Shown here: piece by piece, positions 53,083-62,459 of the stretch
How the letters are laid out: every line of letters starts with the position of its first letter
Numbering within the stretch: the first letter of the stretch is position 1
DNA from: an uncultured Bacteroidales bacterium
GTDB lineage: Bacteria; Bacteroidota; Bacteroidia; Bacteroidales; Bacteroidaceae
DNA length: 64,000 bases
NCBI GenBank assembly: GCA_902779845.1
Contig: CACZCZ010000029.1
Location: 1-64,000 of the forward strand
Direction: 5' to 3'
Made by a program: the position numbers and the translations under genes
Notes under the pieces: model-generated
What the model was told of the DNA's origin: nothing
What the model saw: only the letters and a program-made list of their open reading frames with translations
The model's database searches: none

Positions 53083-53113
53083 CATTAAACTTTAAACCTT
53101 AAACTTTAAACTG
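53083..53113. repeat. right 31-bp inverted repeat of the four-helix-bundle element
   Basis: CATTAAAC...AAACTG is the counterpart of 52664-52694, with two mismatches. The start codon of the four-helix-bundle gene is 5 bases inside it. Confidence 0.8.
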
Positions 53114-53116
53114 GTT

Positions 53117-53992
53117 CTATTTCTCAAACGAAATGGAGCCGCCGCCGATATTCTTGCCATCGGCAAAGATCTGGACGCGATACTGCCCGGCAATGAGCAT
53201 CTCGTTGACATCCCAATAGACGGTCACGGGCGTCTCCTCGCCGTTGTACTCGATATCCTTGCGGATGCTGTACTCCAGTCTGCGGTTCTCGAAATCGAAG
53301 GTGCCACCGCCGTCGAGGACCTCACCCGTGGGTTTGAGAATACGGACATAGATGCTCTTGTTGCCGGAGGCTGCCGTCACGTTGCGAGCGATGTTGAAGG
53401 AGATCTGGAACTTCCTCACGTCCTTCGTCTTCTTGGCCTCCTTGCCGCGTTTGTTGAGCGATGAGATGCGTATGGCGGTAGCATCCAGCTGGCTGGCAAT
53501 CTCCACCTTGTCCGAGAGGGAGGCTTTCTCCGACGAGAGGCTGGAGATCTGCTGTTGCTGCACGGCTTGTTGCTGGCGCAGGTCCTCGTTCTCGCCCATC
53601 AGCTGTGTGTTCAGACGGTTCAGCGAGTCGATCTCAGCTACGAAGCTCTTCAGCACCTCGCGCATGGTAGCCAGTTCTTTCTTCAGGCGCGCAATCTCCG
53701 CAGCATCATTGTTTTTCGTGCGTCGCAGCTCTTCCAGAAGTTCTTGCGTACGCTGCTGTTCGCGTTCCAACTGCGTCATCAACGAGTCGTTGGTGACCTG
53801 CGTCTTCATCTCGTTATACTGACGTGCGAAGTTCTCATACTCATTTTCCATCTCGCGCTTGTCCATCTCCACGAGTTCCAGCATCTGCTTGTTCTCCTCG
53901 TTGGATTTGCTCAATGAGAAAATCAGATAAGCCATGCCTGCGATGAGCACGGCAACAACGGCCAAAAGGGCATAAAGTGTCTTTTTGTTCAT
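53117..53992 (-). CDS. membrane-anchored coiled-coil protein
   Basis: I do not recognise a named family. The 291-residue protein has one N-terminal membrane segment (TLYALLAVVAVLIAGMAYLIF, about residues 4-24). A long coiled coil follows (about 30-165, rich in Glu, Gln and Arg). A C-terminal beta-rich domain of about 110 residues has KSIYVRILKPTGEVLDGG and VTVYWDVNEMLIAGQYRVQIFA. This layout suggests a periplasmic spacer or envelope protein. It is read toward the four-helix-bundle gene, with the inverted repeat starting 4 bp after its stop. Confidence 0.7.
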   Translation of the reverse strand: MNKKTLYALLAVVAVLIAGMAYLIFSLSKSNEENKQMLELVEMDKREMENEYENFARQYNEMKTQVTNDSLMTQLEREQQRTQELLEELRRTKNNDAAEIARLKKELATMREVLKSFVAEIDSLNRLNTQLMGENEDLRQQQAVQQQQISSLSSEKASLSDKVEIASQLDATAIRISSLNKRGKEAKKTKDVRKFQISFNIARNVTAASGNKSIYVRILKPTGEVLDGGGTFDFENRRLEYSIRKDIEYNGEETPVTVYWDVNEMLIAGQYRVQIFADGKNIGGGSISFEK

Positions 53993-54023
53993 AATTCCAC
54001 AAAATTTTGTGCAAAATTAGTAA

Positions 54024-54055
54024 AAACTTTAAACTTTAAACGCTCAACCCTCAAC
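54024..54055. repeat. TTTAAAC heptamer repeat before greA
   Basis: AAACTTTAAACTTTAAACGCTCAACCCTCAAC is split into heptamer-like units of the same family as the 31-bp inverted repeats, but without a partner here. Confidence 0.6.
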
Positions 54056-54062
54056 TTTTTTA

Positions 54063-54070
54063 TATATTTG
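54063..54070 (+). promoter_or_regulatory. -7 element of greA
   Basis: TATATTTG matches TAnnTTTG, 135 bases upstream of the greA ATG. It would leave a long 5' leader with no clear structure. Confidence 0.55.
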
Positions 54071-54204
54071 CAGCAGAATAACTGAAAAACAAACATTCTA
54101 ACGCTCAAATGAGTATCATTTCTGACTTTCGGCCTCTGCTTATCAATCCCTTTCGCCCTCAAGCCCGTCAATATGTCAACATCATAAGCCGGTAGTATTT
54201 CGAT

Positions 54205-54669
54205 ATGGAATATATGTCACAAGAAGGCTATGACAAGCTCGTAGCCGAGCTCCATGAATTGGAGACCGTGGAACTTCCCCGCGTCAAGGACGCCATTGCC
54301 GAAGCACGCGACAAAGGCGACCTGAGTGAGAATTTTGAATACCATGCTGCGAAGCGAGAGCAGGGACGGCTGCTGGGTCGCATCCGCTTCAAGCAGCGTG
54401 TGCTGGAACACGCGCGCGTCGTTGATATGTCACGTCTGGGCGGCGACAGCGTGATGCTGCTCACGAAGGTGGAGATGACCAATCTGGCCAACAATGCACG
54501 GATGTGCTACACCGTTGTCAGCCCCCATGAGGCCAACCTGCGCGAGAGCAAGATCTCCATCAAGTCCCCCATCGCGCAAGCCTTGATGGGCAAGAAAGTC
54601 GGAGACATCGTAGAAGTGCAGGTGCCGGCCGGCCTTCAGCGCTTCCGCATCGAGAGCATCAGCCTCTAA
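54205..54669 (+). CDS. greA: transcription elongation factor GreA
   Basis: The 154-residue protein has the GreA layout: an N-terminal antiparallel coiled coil with the acidic tip (AEARDKGDLSENFEYHAAKREQ, in part) and a C-terminal FKBP-like domain ending (SPIAQALMGKKVGD). It rescues backtracked RNA polymerase by stimulating transcript cleavage. The SPIAQALMGK motif is diagnostic. ATG 54205 is used; ATG 54214 is possible. A strong terminator follows. Confidence 0.95.
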   Translation: MEYMSQEGYDKLVAELHELETVELPRVKDAIAEARDKGDLSENFEYHAAKREQGRLLGRIRFKQRVLEHARVVDMSRLGGDSVMLLTKVEMTNLANNARMCYTVVSPHEANLRESKISIKSPIAQALMGKKVGDIVEVQVPAGLQRFRIESISL

Positions 54670-54677
54670 AAAACATA

Positions 54678-54715
54678 AGCAGCGGCTACAATCTTCTTTG
54701 TAGCCGCTGCTTTTT
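54678..54715. terminator. bidirectional terminator between greA and the xyl operon
   Basis: AGCAGCGGCTACAA and TTGTAGCCGCTGCT form a perfect 14-bp stem with a 6-base loop and a following T-run. An A-run on the left side (AAAAAACATA) makes it work also for the convergent DPP IV gene. Confidence 0.9.
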
Positions 54716-54734
54716 CATTGCCTTATAGCCTACC

Positions 54735-56945
54735 CTATCGCATCTTCTCCTGGAACCAGTTGGTGATGCTCCGGTAGAGGTGAAGGCGCGTCTTGCCACC
54801 GCTGATGTTATGGTTGCGGTTGGTGTAGATGAGCTCCATGAACGGTTTGTCAGCCTGCACAAAAGCCTCTGTGAGCTCAGCGGTATTCCGCAAGTGGACA
54901 TTGTCGTCAGCAGTGCCGTGACAGATGAGGAGCGCACCGTGAAGCTGAGCAGCACGCGACATGGGGTTGCGGTCATAGCCCGTCGGGTTCTCCTTGGGTG
55001 TACGCATATAGCGCTCGGTATAGACGCTGTCATAGAAGCGGTAGTTGGTGACGGGTGCCACAGCCACGCCCGCTGCGAAGACGCCACGGCCCTCGGTCAG
55101 CGACATCAGCGTGTTGAAGCCTCCATAGCTCCAGCCCCAGATGCCGATGCGGTCCTTGTCGATATAGGGCAGCGAGGCGAGATAGAGCGCCGTCTCAACC
55201 TGGTCCTTGGACTCCAGGTTGCCCAGGTTCAGATAGGTCTGCTTCTCGAAGGCCGCACCACGTCCGCCTGTGCCACGGCCATCCACGCACACGCAGATGA
55301 AGCCCTGTTGTGCCAGGAAGTGCTCATAGAGGCAACCGCCCATATTTCCCGTCCACCAGGAGTCCAGCACCTGCTGTGAGCCAGGCCCGCTGTACTGGTA
55401 CATCACCACGGGGTATTTCTTGGACGCCGAGAAATCGGCGGGCTTCACCATGTAGCCGTTCAGCTCTACGCCCTCTCCCGTCTTAAAGGTGAAGAACTCG
55501 GGCTTTCCCAACTTCAGACCGTCAACTTTCGACTTTAAGCTGCTGTTATCCTCCAACGTCGTCAACACCTTCCCCTTGGCATCGTTGAGCGTGGTTACGG
55601 GAGGTGTGGTGATGTTGGAATAGACATTCAGGTAGTACTTGAACGTCTTGGAGAACGTGGCGCTGTTAGTACCTCGCTGCTGGCTGAGCTTGGTGATGTT
55701 ACCCTTGGCATCAGCACGATAGACAGCCTGATAGAGCGGTCCCTCCTCATTGGCGCCGAAGAAGCAGTCGCCCGTGGCGGGGTTGTAGCCGTAGAACGCT
55801 TTCACAACGAAGTTACCCGTAGTAATCTGACGCTTGAGTGTTCCGTTGAGGTCGTAGAGGTAGAGGTGGTTATAACCGCTGCGTTCGCTCATGAGTACGA
55901 AGCCGCCATCGAAGAGCTGCAGATTCCTGTAAGGTTCCTCGGTGACATATTTGTCCACCTGGTCGCGCACGATGAGCTTACACTCTGTGGAACGCGGGTT
56001 GGCAGCATAGATGTCGAGGCGGTCCTGGTGGCGGTTCTGCGTGAGCACAAGCAGGCGCTCCGGGTCGTTGGTGAAACGGATTCGGGGCACATAGCCGTCC
56101 TTGTCCAGGGGCAGCTTCATCTGCTGGATACGATGGCTCTTGATGTCATAGGAGTGTACGGTTACCGTAGCATTCGTCTCGCCAGCCATCGGATACTTAT
56201 AGGCGTAGGAACCGGGATAGGTGGCGAACTCGTCGCGGGCAGGTGCGGCACCGCGGTAGAGCGGGAAGGAATACTCGGACACAGCACTTTCGTCATAGCG
56301 AATCCACGCCAGCATCGTGCCATCGGCATTGAAGTCGAAGGCGCGCGAGAAGCTGAACTCCTCCTCGTTGACCCAGTCGGGTTTGCCGTTGATGACCTTG
56401 TTGTATTCGCCGTCCTTTGTCACCTGACTCTCGGCATTCCCGAAAAGCAGCTTCACCAGAAACAGGTTGTTGTCGCGCACGAAAGCCACCATTGTACCGT
56501 CCTTGGAGAAGGCCGGCACCTCCTGCGGTCCGCCGTCGGAGAGGCGCTCCAGTGTGCGGTTCCTCACCGTGTAGATGTAATAGACGGCCGTAAAGGAGTG
56601 GCGGTAGATGTGCTTCGTCTCTGTCTGAATCAGGATGGTCTGCTCGTTGGGGCTCATGATGTAGCCGTCAATACGGTTGAGACGCGCGTCGCCCTTGGTG
56701 TTGGCACAATCGAAAAGCACGTCGGTCTGCTCGCCCGTCTTGAAGGAACGGGCGATAATCTGACGGGCATCGGGCGAGAGCTGGCTGTAGCGTTCGCCGT
56801 CATTCAAGGGGTGTACGCCGGCAATGGTTTTGGGAGAGAAGGTGCCGCTGGTGAGCTGCTCCAGCGTCAGCTGCTGAGCTTTTGCGGGTGCGATGGCCAG
56901 CACAGCGGTCAACGCCAACAGGCGGAATACATTACGTAAGGTCAT
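54735..56945 (-). CDS. dipeptidyl peptidase IV (S9 family)
   Basis: The 736-residue exported serine peptidase removes X-Pro/X-Ala dipeptides from N-termini. It has a signal peptide (about residues 1-23), a beta-propeller and an alpha/beta-hydrolase domain. The catalytic triad is visible: GWSYGG with S606, HGTADDNVH with D680, and NRNHN with H712, spaced as in characterised DPP IV enzymes. It is the last gene of the xylB-xylA-GH31 operon, starting 12 bp after the GH31 stop. A peptidase is an unexpected partner for xylose use. Confidence 0.93.
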   Translation of the reverse strand: MTLRNVFRLLALTAVLAIAPAKAQQLTLEQLTSGTFSPKTIAGVHPLNDGERYSQLSPDARQIIARSFKTGEQTDVLFDCANTKGDARLNRIDGYIMSPNEQTILIQTETKHIYRHSFTAVYYIYTVRNRTLERLSDGGPQEVPAFSKDGTMVAFVRDNNLFLVKLLFGNAESQVTKDGEYNKVINGKPDWVNEEEFSFSRAFDFNADGTMLAWIRYDESAVSEYSFPLYRGAAPARDEFATYPGSYAYKYPMAGETNATVTVHSYDIKSHRIQQMKLPLDKDGYVPRIRFTNDPERLLVLTQNRHQDRLDIYAANPRSTECKLIVRDQVDKYVTEEPYRNLQLFDGGFVLMSERSGYNHLYLYDLNGTLKRQITTGNFVVKAFYGYNPATGDCFFGANEEGPLYQAVYRADAKGNITKLSQQRGTNSATFSKTFKYYLNVYSNITTPPVTTLNDAKGKVLTTLEDNSSLKSKVDGLKLGKPEFFTFKTGEGVELNGYMVKPADFSASKKYPVVMYQYSGPGSQQVLDSWWTGNMGGCLYEHFLAQQGFICVCVDGRGTGGRGAAFEKQTYLNLGNLESKDQVETALYLASLPYIDKDRIGIWGWSYGGFNTLMSLTEGRGVFAAGVAVAPVTNYRFYDSVYTERYMRTPKENPTGYDRNPMSRAAQLHGALLICHGTADDNVHLRNTAELTEAFVQADKPFMELIYTNRNHNISGGKTRLHLYRSITNWFQEKMR

Positions 56946-56957
56946 AGGTATCGATGT

Positions 56958-59411
56958 TTAGGATTTGGCAAAGCGCACAGCAACGGCTTTGCCTTTGTAC
57001 TCAATGGTCTTGACAGGCGAGGTGCCCTGCGGTGTCACGCGGACGATGCGGAAGCGGCGCTGCTCAAGCATCCCGGGGAAGGAGCCCTTGCGCTTGCCGA
57101 TGGTGAGCGTCTGTCGCGCCTCATCCCACTGCAGGGGAATCTCCGTGTAGAAGCCGCGCTCGTAGCGGTAGCTGTCACCCTCGTCTTCGTAGAGTGTGAA
57201 GTGTCCGTCGGCACCGGCATAGACACGTATTTCCAAATCATCCCATGCTTTCTCTGCGGCGTACTGCACATCCGGACCTATCGGCAGGATGCTGCCCGCA
57301 CGCACGTAGAGCGGACTGTGGCTGAGGGGCACAGTAGTGCTGACGGTCTGTCCGCCCTGCATACGCTGGCCCGTCCAATAGTCATACCAGTCCGCGCCGG
57401 CAGGCAGGTAAGCCTCATAGGTGTGCTCCTGTGTCCAGTCGATGGTGGGATACGTTTTCTCCTGACCCTCGTTGCCGTTCTGCTTGTTCCAGCCGGAGAG
57501 TTCGTCAGTCCTTACGACCTTCTCCTCCGTATAGAACGGTCTGGTGACAGGCACCACGAGCAGCGAGCGGCCGAACATATACTCCGAGTTCATGTCCCAC
57601 ACCTTGCGGTCGGCGGGGAAGTCCATCACGAGAGCTCGCATGAAGCTGTCATCATGCTGCGCCACCTGCCACGAGGTACTATATATATAAGGTATAAGGC
57701 GGTAGCGGAGACGCACTGCATCCACCAGCGCCTCATAGACGGGCTCGCCGGGTTTGCCGTAGTAGTAGAGTTCGCGATAGACATCGGTGCCGTGGCTACG
57801 CATCATGGGGCAGAAAGCACCGAACTGCATCCAGCGGACATAAAGCTCCTGGTACTGCGGGTTGCGTGTGCCGGAGTTGTGTCCGAGGGTGTTATAGGAA
57901 CCGGCGAAGAAGCCGCCGATGTCGGTGTTCACCTGTGGATTGCCGGTGAGGGTGTAGTTGAGGCAGATGGGGATTTGCTTGCGCAGGCTCTCCCAGCTGG
58001 AGCCGATGTCGCCGCTCCAGGTGTTGGCACCTGTGCGCTGCTGCCCGGCAAAGTAGCTGCGGGTGAGGATGAAGACACGCTTCGTGGTGTCAACGGCGCG
58101 CTGGTTGTCATAGACACCTTCTACCGTTGCCAACGGGAAAGCGTTACGCACGGAGCGGTAGGAGCCGCGCTGGTTGTCAGCGGTGGTGATGACCTCGTCG
58201 AGGTCGCTGTCCTTGAAGGAGTGGTGGTCGGGGTCTGTGGAATCCATCCACCATGCATCAATGCCCATCCGGTGCAGACGGGAGAGGTTCTCCCAATAGA
58301 TGCTGCGAGCCTCGGTGCTGTAGGGTGCATAGACGCGCACGCCGCTGGGATAGTCCATGCGGGGAGGCCAGAAGGGCAGTCCGCTCTGCGGCCATGTCTC
58401 GAAGCCCATCAGGTAGCCCTTCTCATCCATCTGTTTGTAACCTTTTGTGTTGGGACCGAAGCTGGCCCAGATACTGATGCTCATGTGTGCGTGGTGCCGA
58501 TTGTGTACCTCGTCAATCATGCGCTGTGCGCCCTGGAAGTCCTCGTTGAGGAACTCCATCGCGTTCCAGTTGTAGTTACTGCCCCAGTATTGCCAGTCTT
58601 GTATAATGCCATCGAAGGGCACACCGAGACTGCGATACTTGCGCACCACTTCGAGGAGTTCGTTCTGTGTCTTGTAGCGCTCGCGGCTCTGGTGGAAACC
58701 ATAGGTCCACAGCGGCAGCATCGGCGCCTTGCCTGTCAGGTGGCGCAGCTCGCGGATGACACCGTCGGCGGAACCGCCAAACATAAAGTAGTAATCAACG
58801 GCATCACCCACCTGCGACTCCAGTGTGAGGCCGTCGCGTGTGTCGAGTTCCGTGGGAGAATAGTTGTCCCAGTAGATGCCGTAGCCCTTCTGACTCTGGA
58901 AGACATTGGCGAAGTCCTCCAGGTTCGACTGCGTCATCAGGCGTTTCTCGCCACGTTGGCTCATCTTGCCGTTTTGCAGGAGTCCTACGCCGTAGATGGG
59001 CTCGTCCTGATCCAGCGTCCATGACTGCTGCACGCGGTAGCTGCCACGGTCGGGTCCCTCAGCAATAGGCTTCAGGGCTGACGCTTTCTCGGCGAGGAGG
59101 ACGTTGCCTTTCGCGTCGGCAAACGTCACCTGCTGTGTGTTCGTGTTGACGGTTACGACCATTGCCGACGAGCTATATGTGGTGACATCGCCGTTGGTCG
59201 TCGTTCTCACCTTCACCGCTTCGGGCTTGGCCTTCACCACGAAGTCATACTTACGTGGCGGCACTTGTCCTGTAGCAGCTTTTTGGATGCGAACGGTCAG
59301 AGGCGTATAGAACGTGACCACGGTCTCCGCCTCGGCTGCGAGGGCTTGGGCAAAGCCGGCGCAGATAAACACTGCGCCGGTTGCCAAAAGCCTTTTAAAT
59401 GCTTTTTTCAT
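56958..59411 (-). CDS. GH31 glycoside hydrolase, probable alpha-xylosidase
   Basis: The 817-residue exported enzyme has a signal peptide (about residues 1-25), an N-terminal beta-sandwich and a GH31 barrel. WWMDSTDPDH gives the nucleophile D390, and SGDIGSSW gives the acid/base D468; a C-terminal beta region follows. Alpha-glucosidases and alpha-xylosidases share this fold. The operon with xylA and xylB and the WWMDxTxPD sequence favour an alpha-xylosidase that frees xylose from xyloglucan-type oligosaccharides. It starts 9 bp after the xylA stop. Confidence 0.88.
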   Translation of the reverse strand: MKKAFKRLLATGAVFICAGFAQALAAEAETVVTFYTPLTVRIQKAATGQVPPRKYDFVVKAKPEAVKVRTTTNGDVTTYSSSAMVVTVNTNTQQVTFADAKGNVLLAEKASALKPIAEGPDRGSYRVQQSWTLDQDEPIYGVGLLQNGKMSQRGEKRLMTQSNLEDFANVFQSQKGYGIYWDNYSPTELDTRDGLTLESQVGDAVDYYFMFGGSADGVIRELRHLTGKAPMLPLWTYGFHQSRERYKTQNELLEVVRKYRSLGVPFDGIIQDWQYWGSNYNWNAMEFLNEDFQGAQRMIDEVHNRHHAHMSISIWASFGPNTKGYKQMDEKGYLMGFETWPQSGLPFWPPRMDYPSGVRVYAPYSTEARSIYWENLSRLHRMGIDAWWMDSTDPDHHSFKDSDLDEVITTADNQRGSYRSVRNAFPLATVEGVYDNQRAVDTTKRVFILTRSYFAGQQRTGANTWSGDIGSSWESLRKQIPICLNYTLTGNPQVNTDIGGFFAGSYNTLGHNSGTRNPQYQELYVRWMQFGAFCPMMRSHGTDVYRELYYYGKPGEPVYEALVDAVRLRYRLIPYIYSTSWQVAQHDDSFMRALVMDFPADRKVWDMNSEYMFGRSLLVVPVTRPFYTEEKVVRTDELSGWNKQNGNEGQEKTYPTIDWTQEHTYEAYLPAGADWYDYWTGQRMQGGQTVSTTVPLSHSPLYVRAGSILPIGPDVQYAAEKAWDDLEIRVYAGADGHFTLYEDEGDSYRYERGFYTEIPLQWDEARQTLTIGKRKGSFPGMLEQRRFRIVRVTPQGTSPVKTIEYKGKAVAVRFAKS

Positions 59412-59420
59412 TTCGTACGA

Positions 59421-60728
59421 TTAGTACATGTTTACGATAGCTTCATAGAGTTCCTGCTTGCCGCTGGTCTGCTTGGGTTCGCCGACCTTCTTGCCGTAAG
59501 CGTAAGCCTCTTCGAGGGTCATCTTGCCCTCCTCGAACTTCTTGCCTTCGCCTGCGTCGAAGCTTGCATAACGCTCCTTGACCATAGCGCAGAGGGGAGA
59601 CTTCTCGATGATGTCAGCAGCGCTGAGCAGAGCGTGAGCCATAGCGTCCATGGCAGCGATGTGAGCGATGAAGATGTCCTCGAGGTCGGTGCTGTTACGA
59701 CGGGTCTTGGCATCGAAGTTGGTGCCGCCGTCCTTGAAGCCGCCGCCACGGATGATCTGCATCATGGCCTGGGTGAGCTCATAGTGGTCGATGGGGAACT
59801 GGTCGGTGTCCCAGCCGTTCTGGTAGTCACCACGGTTGGCATCGATGCTGCCGAGCATCCCGGCATCAACGGCGCAAGCGAGCTCGTGCTCGAAGGTGTG
59901 GCCTGCGAGGGTAGCGTGGTTGACCTCGATGTTCACCTTGAAGTCCTTGTCCAGGTTGTGAGCCTTCAGGAAACCGATGACGGTCTCTGTGTCAACATCA
60001 TACTGGTGCTTGCTGGGCTCCATGGGCTTGGGCTCGATGAGGAATGTGCCCTTGAAGCCCTTGCTGCGAGCATAGTCGCGGGCCATGGTCAGCATGGTAG
60101 CCATGTGCTCCTTCTCGCGCTTCATGTCGGTGTTCAGCAGGCTCATGTAGCCTTCACGGCCGCCCCAGAACACGTAGTTGGTGCCGCCCAGCTCGATGGT
60201 AGCGTCGATAGCGTTCTTGATCTGCACGATGGCGCGGGCCACAACGTCGAAGTCGGGGTTGGTGCTGGCGCCGTTCATGTAGCGCTTGTTGCCGAAGACG
60301 TTGGCTGTGCCCCAGAGGAGCTTGATGCCGGTCTCAGCCTGCTTCTGCTTCAGGTAAGCCACCACTTCCTTCAGGTTCTTCTCGTATGTCTCCACGTCAG
60401 CGGCTTCTGCTACGAGGTCGATATCGTGGAAGCAATAGTACTCGATGCCCAGCTTCTGCATGATCTCGAAACCAGCGTCAGCCTTGTCCTTAGCAGCCTG
60501 CACGGGGTCTGCAGCGGTGTTCCAGGGGAAGCTCTTGGTGCCGCCGCCGAACTGGTCAGCGCCCTCAGCGCAGAGTGTGTGCCACCATGCCATGGCGAAC
60601 TTGAACCACTCGCTCATCTTCTTACCCATGACCACACGGTTCTTGTCGTAGTAGCGGTAGGCCATCGGGTTCTTGCTCTCAGTACCCTCGAACTTAATCG
60701 CAGGGATTTCAGGGAAATACTGTTTCAT
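59421..60728 (-). CDS. xylA: xylose isomerase
   Basis: The 435-residue class II xylose isomerase converts D-xylose to D-xylulose. FHDIDL carries the catalytic His, and the metal-binding acidic residues lie in [28 protein letters not shown] and [20 protein letters not shown] (in part). The WGGREGY motif is diagnostic. It follows xylB by 70 bp and precedes GH31 by 9 bp. The protein should be cytosolic and metal-dependent (Mg/Mn). Confidence 0.95.
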   Translation of the reverse strand: MKQYFPEIPAIKFEGTESKNPMAYRYYDKNRVVMGKKMSEWFKFAMAWWHTLCAEGADQFGGGTKSFPWNTAADPVQAAKDKADAGFEIMQKLGIEYYCFHDIDLVAEAADVETYEKNLKEVVAYLKQKQAETGIKLLWGTANVFGNKRYMNGASTNPDFDVVARAIVQIKNAIDATIELGGTNYVFWGGREGYMSLLNTDMKREKEHMATMLTMARDYARSKGFKGTFLIEPKPMEPSKHQYDVDTETVIGFLKAHNLDKDFKVNIEVNHATLAGHTFEHELACAVDAGMLGSIDANRGDYQNGWDTDQFPIDHYELTQAMMQIIRGGGFKDGGTNFDAKTRRNSTDLEDIFIAHIAAMDAMAHALLSAADIIEKSPLCAMVKERYASFDAGEGKKFEEGKMTLEEAYAYGKKVGEPKQTSGKQELYEAIVNMY

Positions 60729-60789
60729 TGTTTTAAAAGAAACTTAAAAGGTTATTGAATAAAATGTTAACTGTTTCTGAAGGGATTTA

Positions 60790-60826
60790 CGTCCTCCTTT
60801 ACAGGGAGGTTGAGGGGAGATACTCT
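60790..60826. repeat. GC-rich repeat at the xylB stop
   Basis: On the minus strand, CTCCCCTCAACCTCCCTG and GGAGGACG form a repeat typical of the in-frame GC-rich palindromes. Here it sets the C-terminus of XylB. Confidence 0.55.
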
Positions 60827-62286
60827 GCCCAACGCTCATAGGCTTCCTTGTAGGCAGCCTGGTTCTTCACATCGGGCTCGATCACCTGCAACTTCTTCAG
60901 CGTGGCGAAGGCCTCGTTGTGGTCGGCATAGATGCCGGCACCCATACCCGCACCGCGGGCAGCGCCCACGCTGCCGTCGGTGTCGCAGAGCTCGATGGTG
61001 GCACCCGTGACGCCGGCGAGGGTGTCGCGGAAGATGGGGCTGAGGAACATATTGGCCTTGCCCGCACGGATGGTCTTCAGGCTCATGCCCATCTGCTGCA
61101 TCACTTCCATGCCATAGGCGAAACTGAAGACGATGCCTTCCTGCGCAGCACGCAGCAGGTGAGCCTGCGTGTGGGTGTTGAAGTTGATGCCGTGGATGCT
61201 GGCGCCCACCTCCTTGTCGCAGAGCACGCGCTCAGCGCCGTTGCCAAAGGGCAGGATGCTAAGACCTGCAGAGCCGATGGGGGCCTGAGCGGCCAGGTCG
61301 TTCATCTCGGCATAGCCGATACCCGTGGGAGCCACGTTGCGGCGGGCCCAGGAGTTCAGGATGCCAGTGCCGTTGATGCAGAGCAGCACGCCCAGACGCG
61401 GGTCGCTGGCCGTGTGGTTGACATGTGCGAAGGTGTTCACGCGACTTTGGGGGTCGTAGCCCACCTGTCCCAGCACACCATATACCACGCCGGATGTGCC
61501 GGCTGTCGTGGCGGCTTCGCCCGGCTCAAAGACATTGAGCGAGAGCGCATTGTTAGGCTGGTCGCCAGCACGGTAGGTAATGGGGGTTCCGGCAACGAGA
61601 CCCAGCTCTGCGGCTGCGGCAGCGCTGACTTCGCCCTGCAGGCCGAAGGTGGGGACGATGTCCGAGAGCATCGCGGCGGGGATGCCGTAGTAGTCCAGCA
61701 GGAACTGCGCCGGCCGGTTGTCCTTGAAGTCCCACATCATCCCTTCCGAGAGGCCGCTGACCGTGGTGGCGGGAGTACCGGAGAGGCGACAGGCGATGTA
61801 GTCGCCCGGGAGCATCACCTTATATATTTTAGCAAAGAGGTCGGGCTCATTCTCATGCACCCATGCCAGCTTCGAGGCTGTGAAATTACCGGGCGAGTTC
61901 AGCAGATGGCTGAGACAGCGCTCGCTGCCCAGATCCTTGAAAGCCTGCTGGCCATAGGGCACAGCACGCGAGTCGCACCAGATGATGGCATCGCGCAGGG
62001 GCTTCAGGTCCTTGTCCACGCAGACGAGGCCGTGCATCTGATAGGAGATACCGATGGCCTTGATGTCCGCTTTGTCAGCACCGCTCTGGGCGAGGATGTC
62101 GGCGGTGGCGTCCTTCAGATAGCTCCACCATGCATTGGGGTCTTGTTCCGCCCATCCCGGGCGCACAGCCTTGATGGGTGCTTCACTCTTGGGGTAGAAT
62201 GCAGTGGCCACGCACTGCCCGTTTTGTGCATCTACCAGCGATGCCTTGACGCTGGAAGAGCCGATGTCGTAACCGAGAAGAAACAT
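60799..62286 (-). CDS. xylB: xylulokinase
   Basis: The 495-residue FGGY-family kinase phosphorylates xylulose to feed the pentose phosphate pathway. It starts MFLLGYDIGSSSVKASLVD (ATP-binding first phosphate loop); later ATTAGTSGVVYG and the FGGY-type INGTGILNSWARRN lie in the C-terminal half. The longer frame upstream passes through the promoter and A/T-rich leader, so I start at ATG 62284-62286. The last residues (EYLPSTSL) are encoded by a GC-rich repeat that supplies the stop codon. Confidence 0.93.
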   Translation of the reverse strand: MFLLGYDIGSSSVKASLVDAQNGQCVATAFYPKSEAPIKAVRPGWAEQDPNAWWSYLKDATADILAQSGADKADIKAIGISYQMHGLVCVDKDLKPLRDAIIWCDSRAVPYGQQAFKDLGSERCLSHLLNSPGNFTASKLAWVHENEPDLFAKIYKVMLPGDYIACRLSGTPATTVSGLSEGMMWDFKDNRPAQFLLDYYGIPAAMLSDIVPTFGLQGEVSAAAAAELGLVAGTPITYRAGDQPNNALSLNVFEPGEAATTAGTSGVVYGVLGQVGYDPQSRVNTFAHVNHTASDPRLGVLLCINGTGILNSWARRNVAPTGIGYAEMNDLAAQAPIGSAGLSILPFGNGAERVLCDKEVGASIHGINFNTHTQAHLLRAAQEGIVFSFAYGMEVMQQMGMSLKTIRAGKANMFLSPIFRDTLAGVTGATIELCDTDGSVGAARGAGMGAGIYADHNEAFATLKKLQVIEPDVKNQAAYKEAYERWAEYLPSTSL

Positions 62287-62328
62287 ATAAAAAGTGAGTT
62301 GTCTATAAAGTAAGAACTGATTTTTCGG

Positions 62329-62336
62329 CAAAAGTA
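62329..62336 (-). promoter_or_regulatory. -7 element of the xyl operon
   Basis: On the minus strand, TACTTTTG matches TAnnTTTG, 43 bases before the xylB start. A TTG at the right distance is not evident, consistent with a promoter needing an activator or being controlled at the repeats upstream. Confidence 0.55.
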
Positions 62337-62353
62337 CACATTTAAATAGAAAC

Positions 62354-62398
62354 ATCATAATAATTGGCGAAAAAACAATCATTATTGGCAAAAACAAC
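62354..62398. promoter_or_regulatory. candidate operator upstream of xylB
   Basis: Two adjacent similar units, ATCATAATAATTGGCG (62354-62369) and ATCATTATTGGCAAAAACA (62378-62396), each ending in an A-run, lie just upstream of the xylB -7 element and before the purB promoter. They look like a tandem binding site for a regulator such as a xylose-responsive one. The regulator gene is not in the window. Confidence 0.45.
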
Positions 62399-62429
62399 GT
62401 CTCAAAGTAAAATAAATGGGGGCTTTTGC

Positions 62430-62459
62430 TTGACTTTCCACAAAAAGATTGTACCTTTG
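62430..62459 (+). promoter_or_regulatory. promoter of purB
   Basis: TTG (62430-62432) in CTTGAC, a 19-base spacer and TACCTTTG (62452-62459) match the Bacteroidetes consensus perfectly. The leader of about 95 bases contains GCGCGTGAGCGC (62538-62549), a small palindrome. Confidence 0.75.

Noticed and set aside
57201-59024. Plus-strand frame of 607 codons opposite GH31
   Set aside because: The GH31 frame has signal peptide and catalytic motifs; the opposite frame shows none.
60919-62313. Plus-strand frame of 464 codons opposite xylB
   Set aside because: It mirrors the xylulokinase gene and has no recognisable motif.
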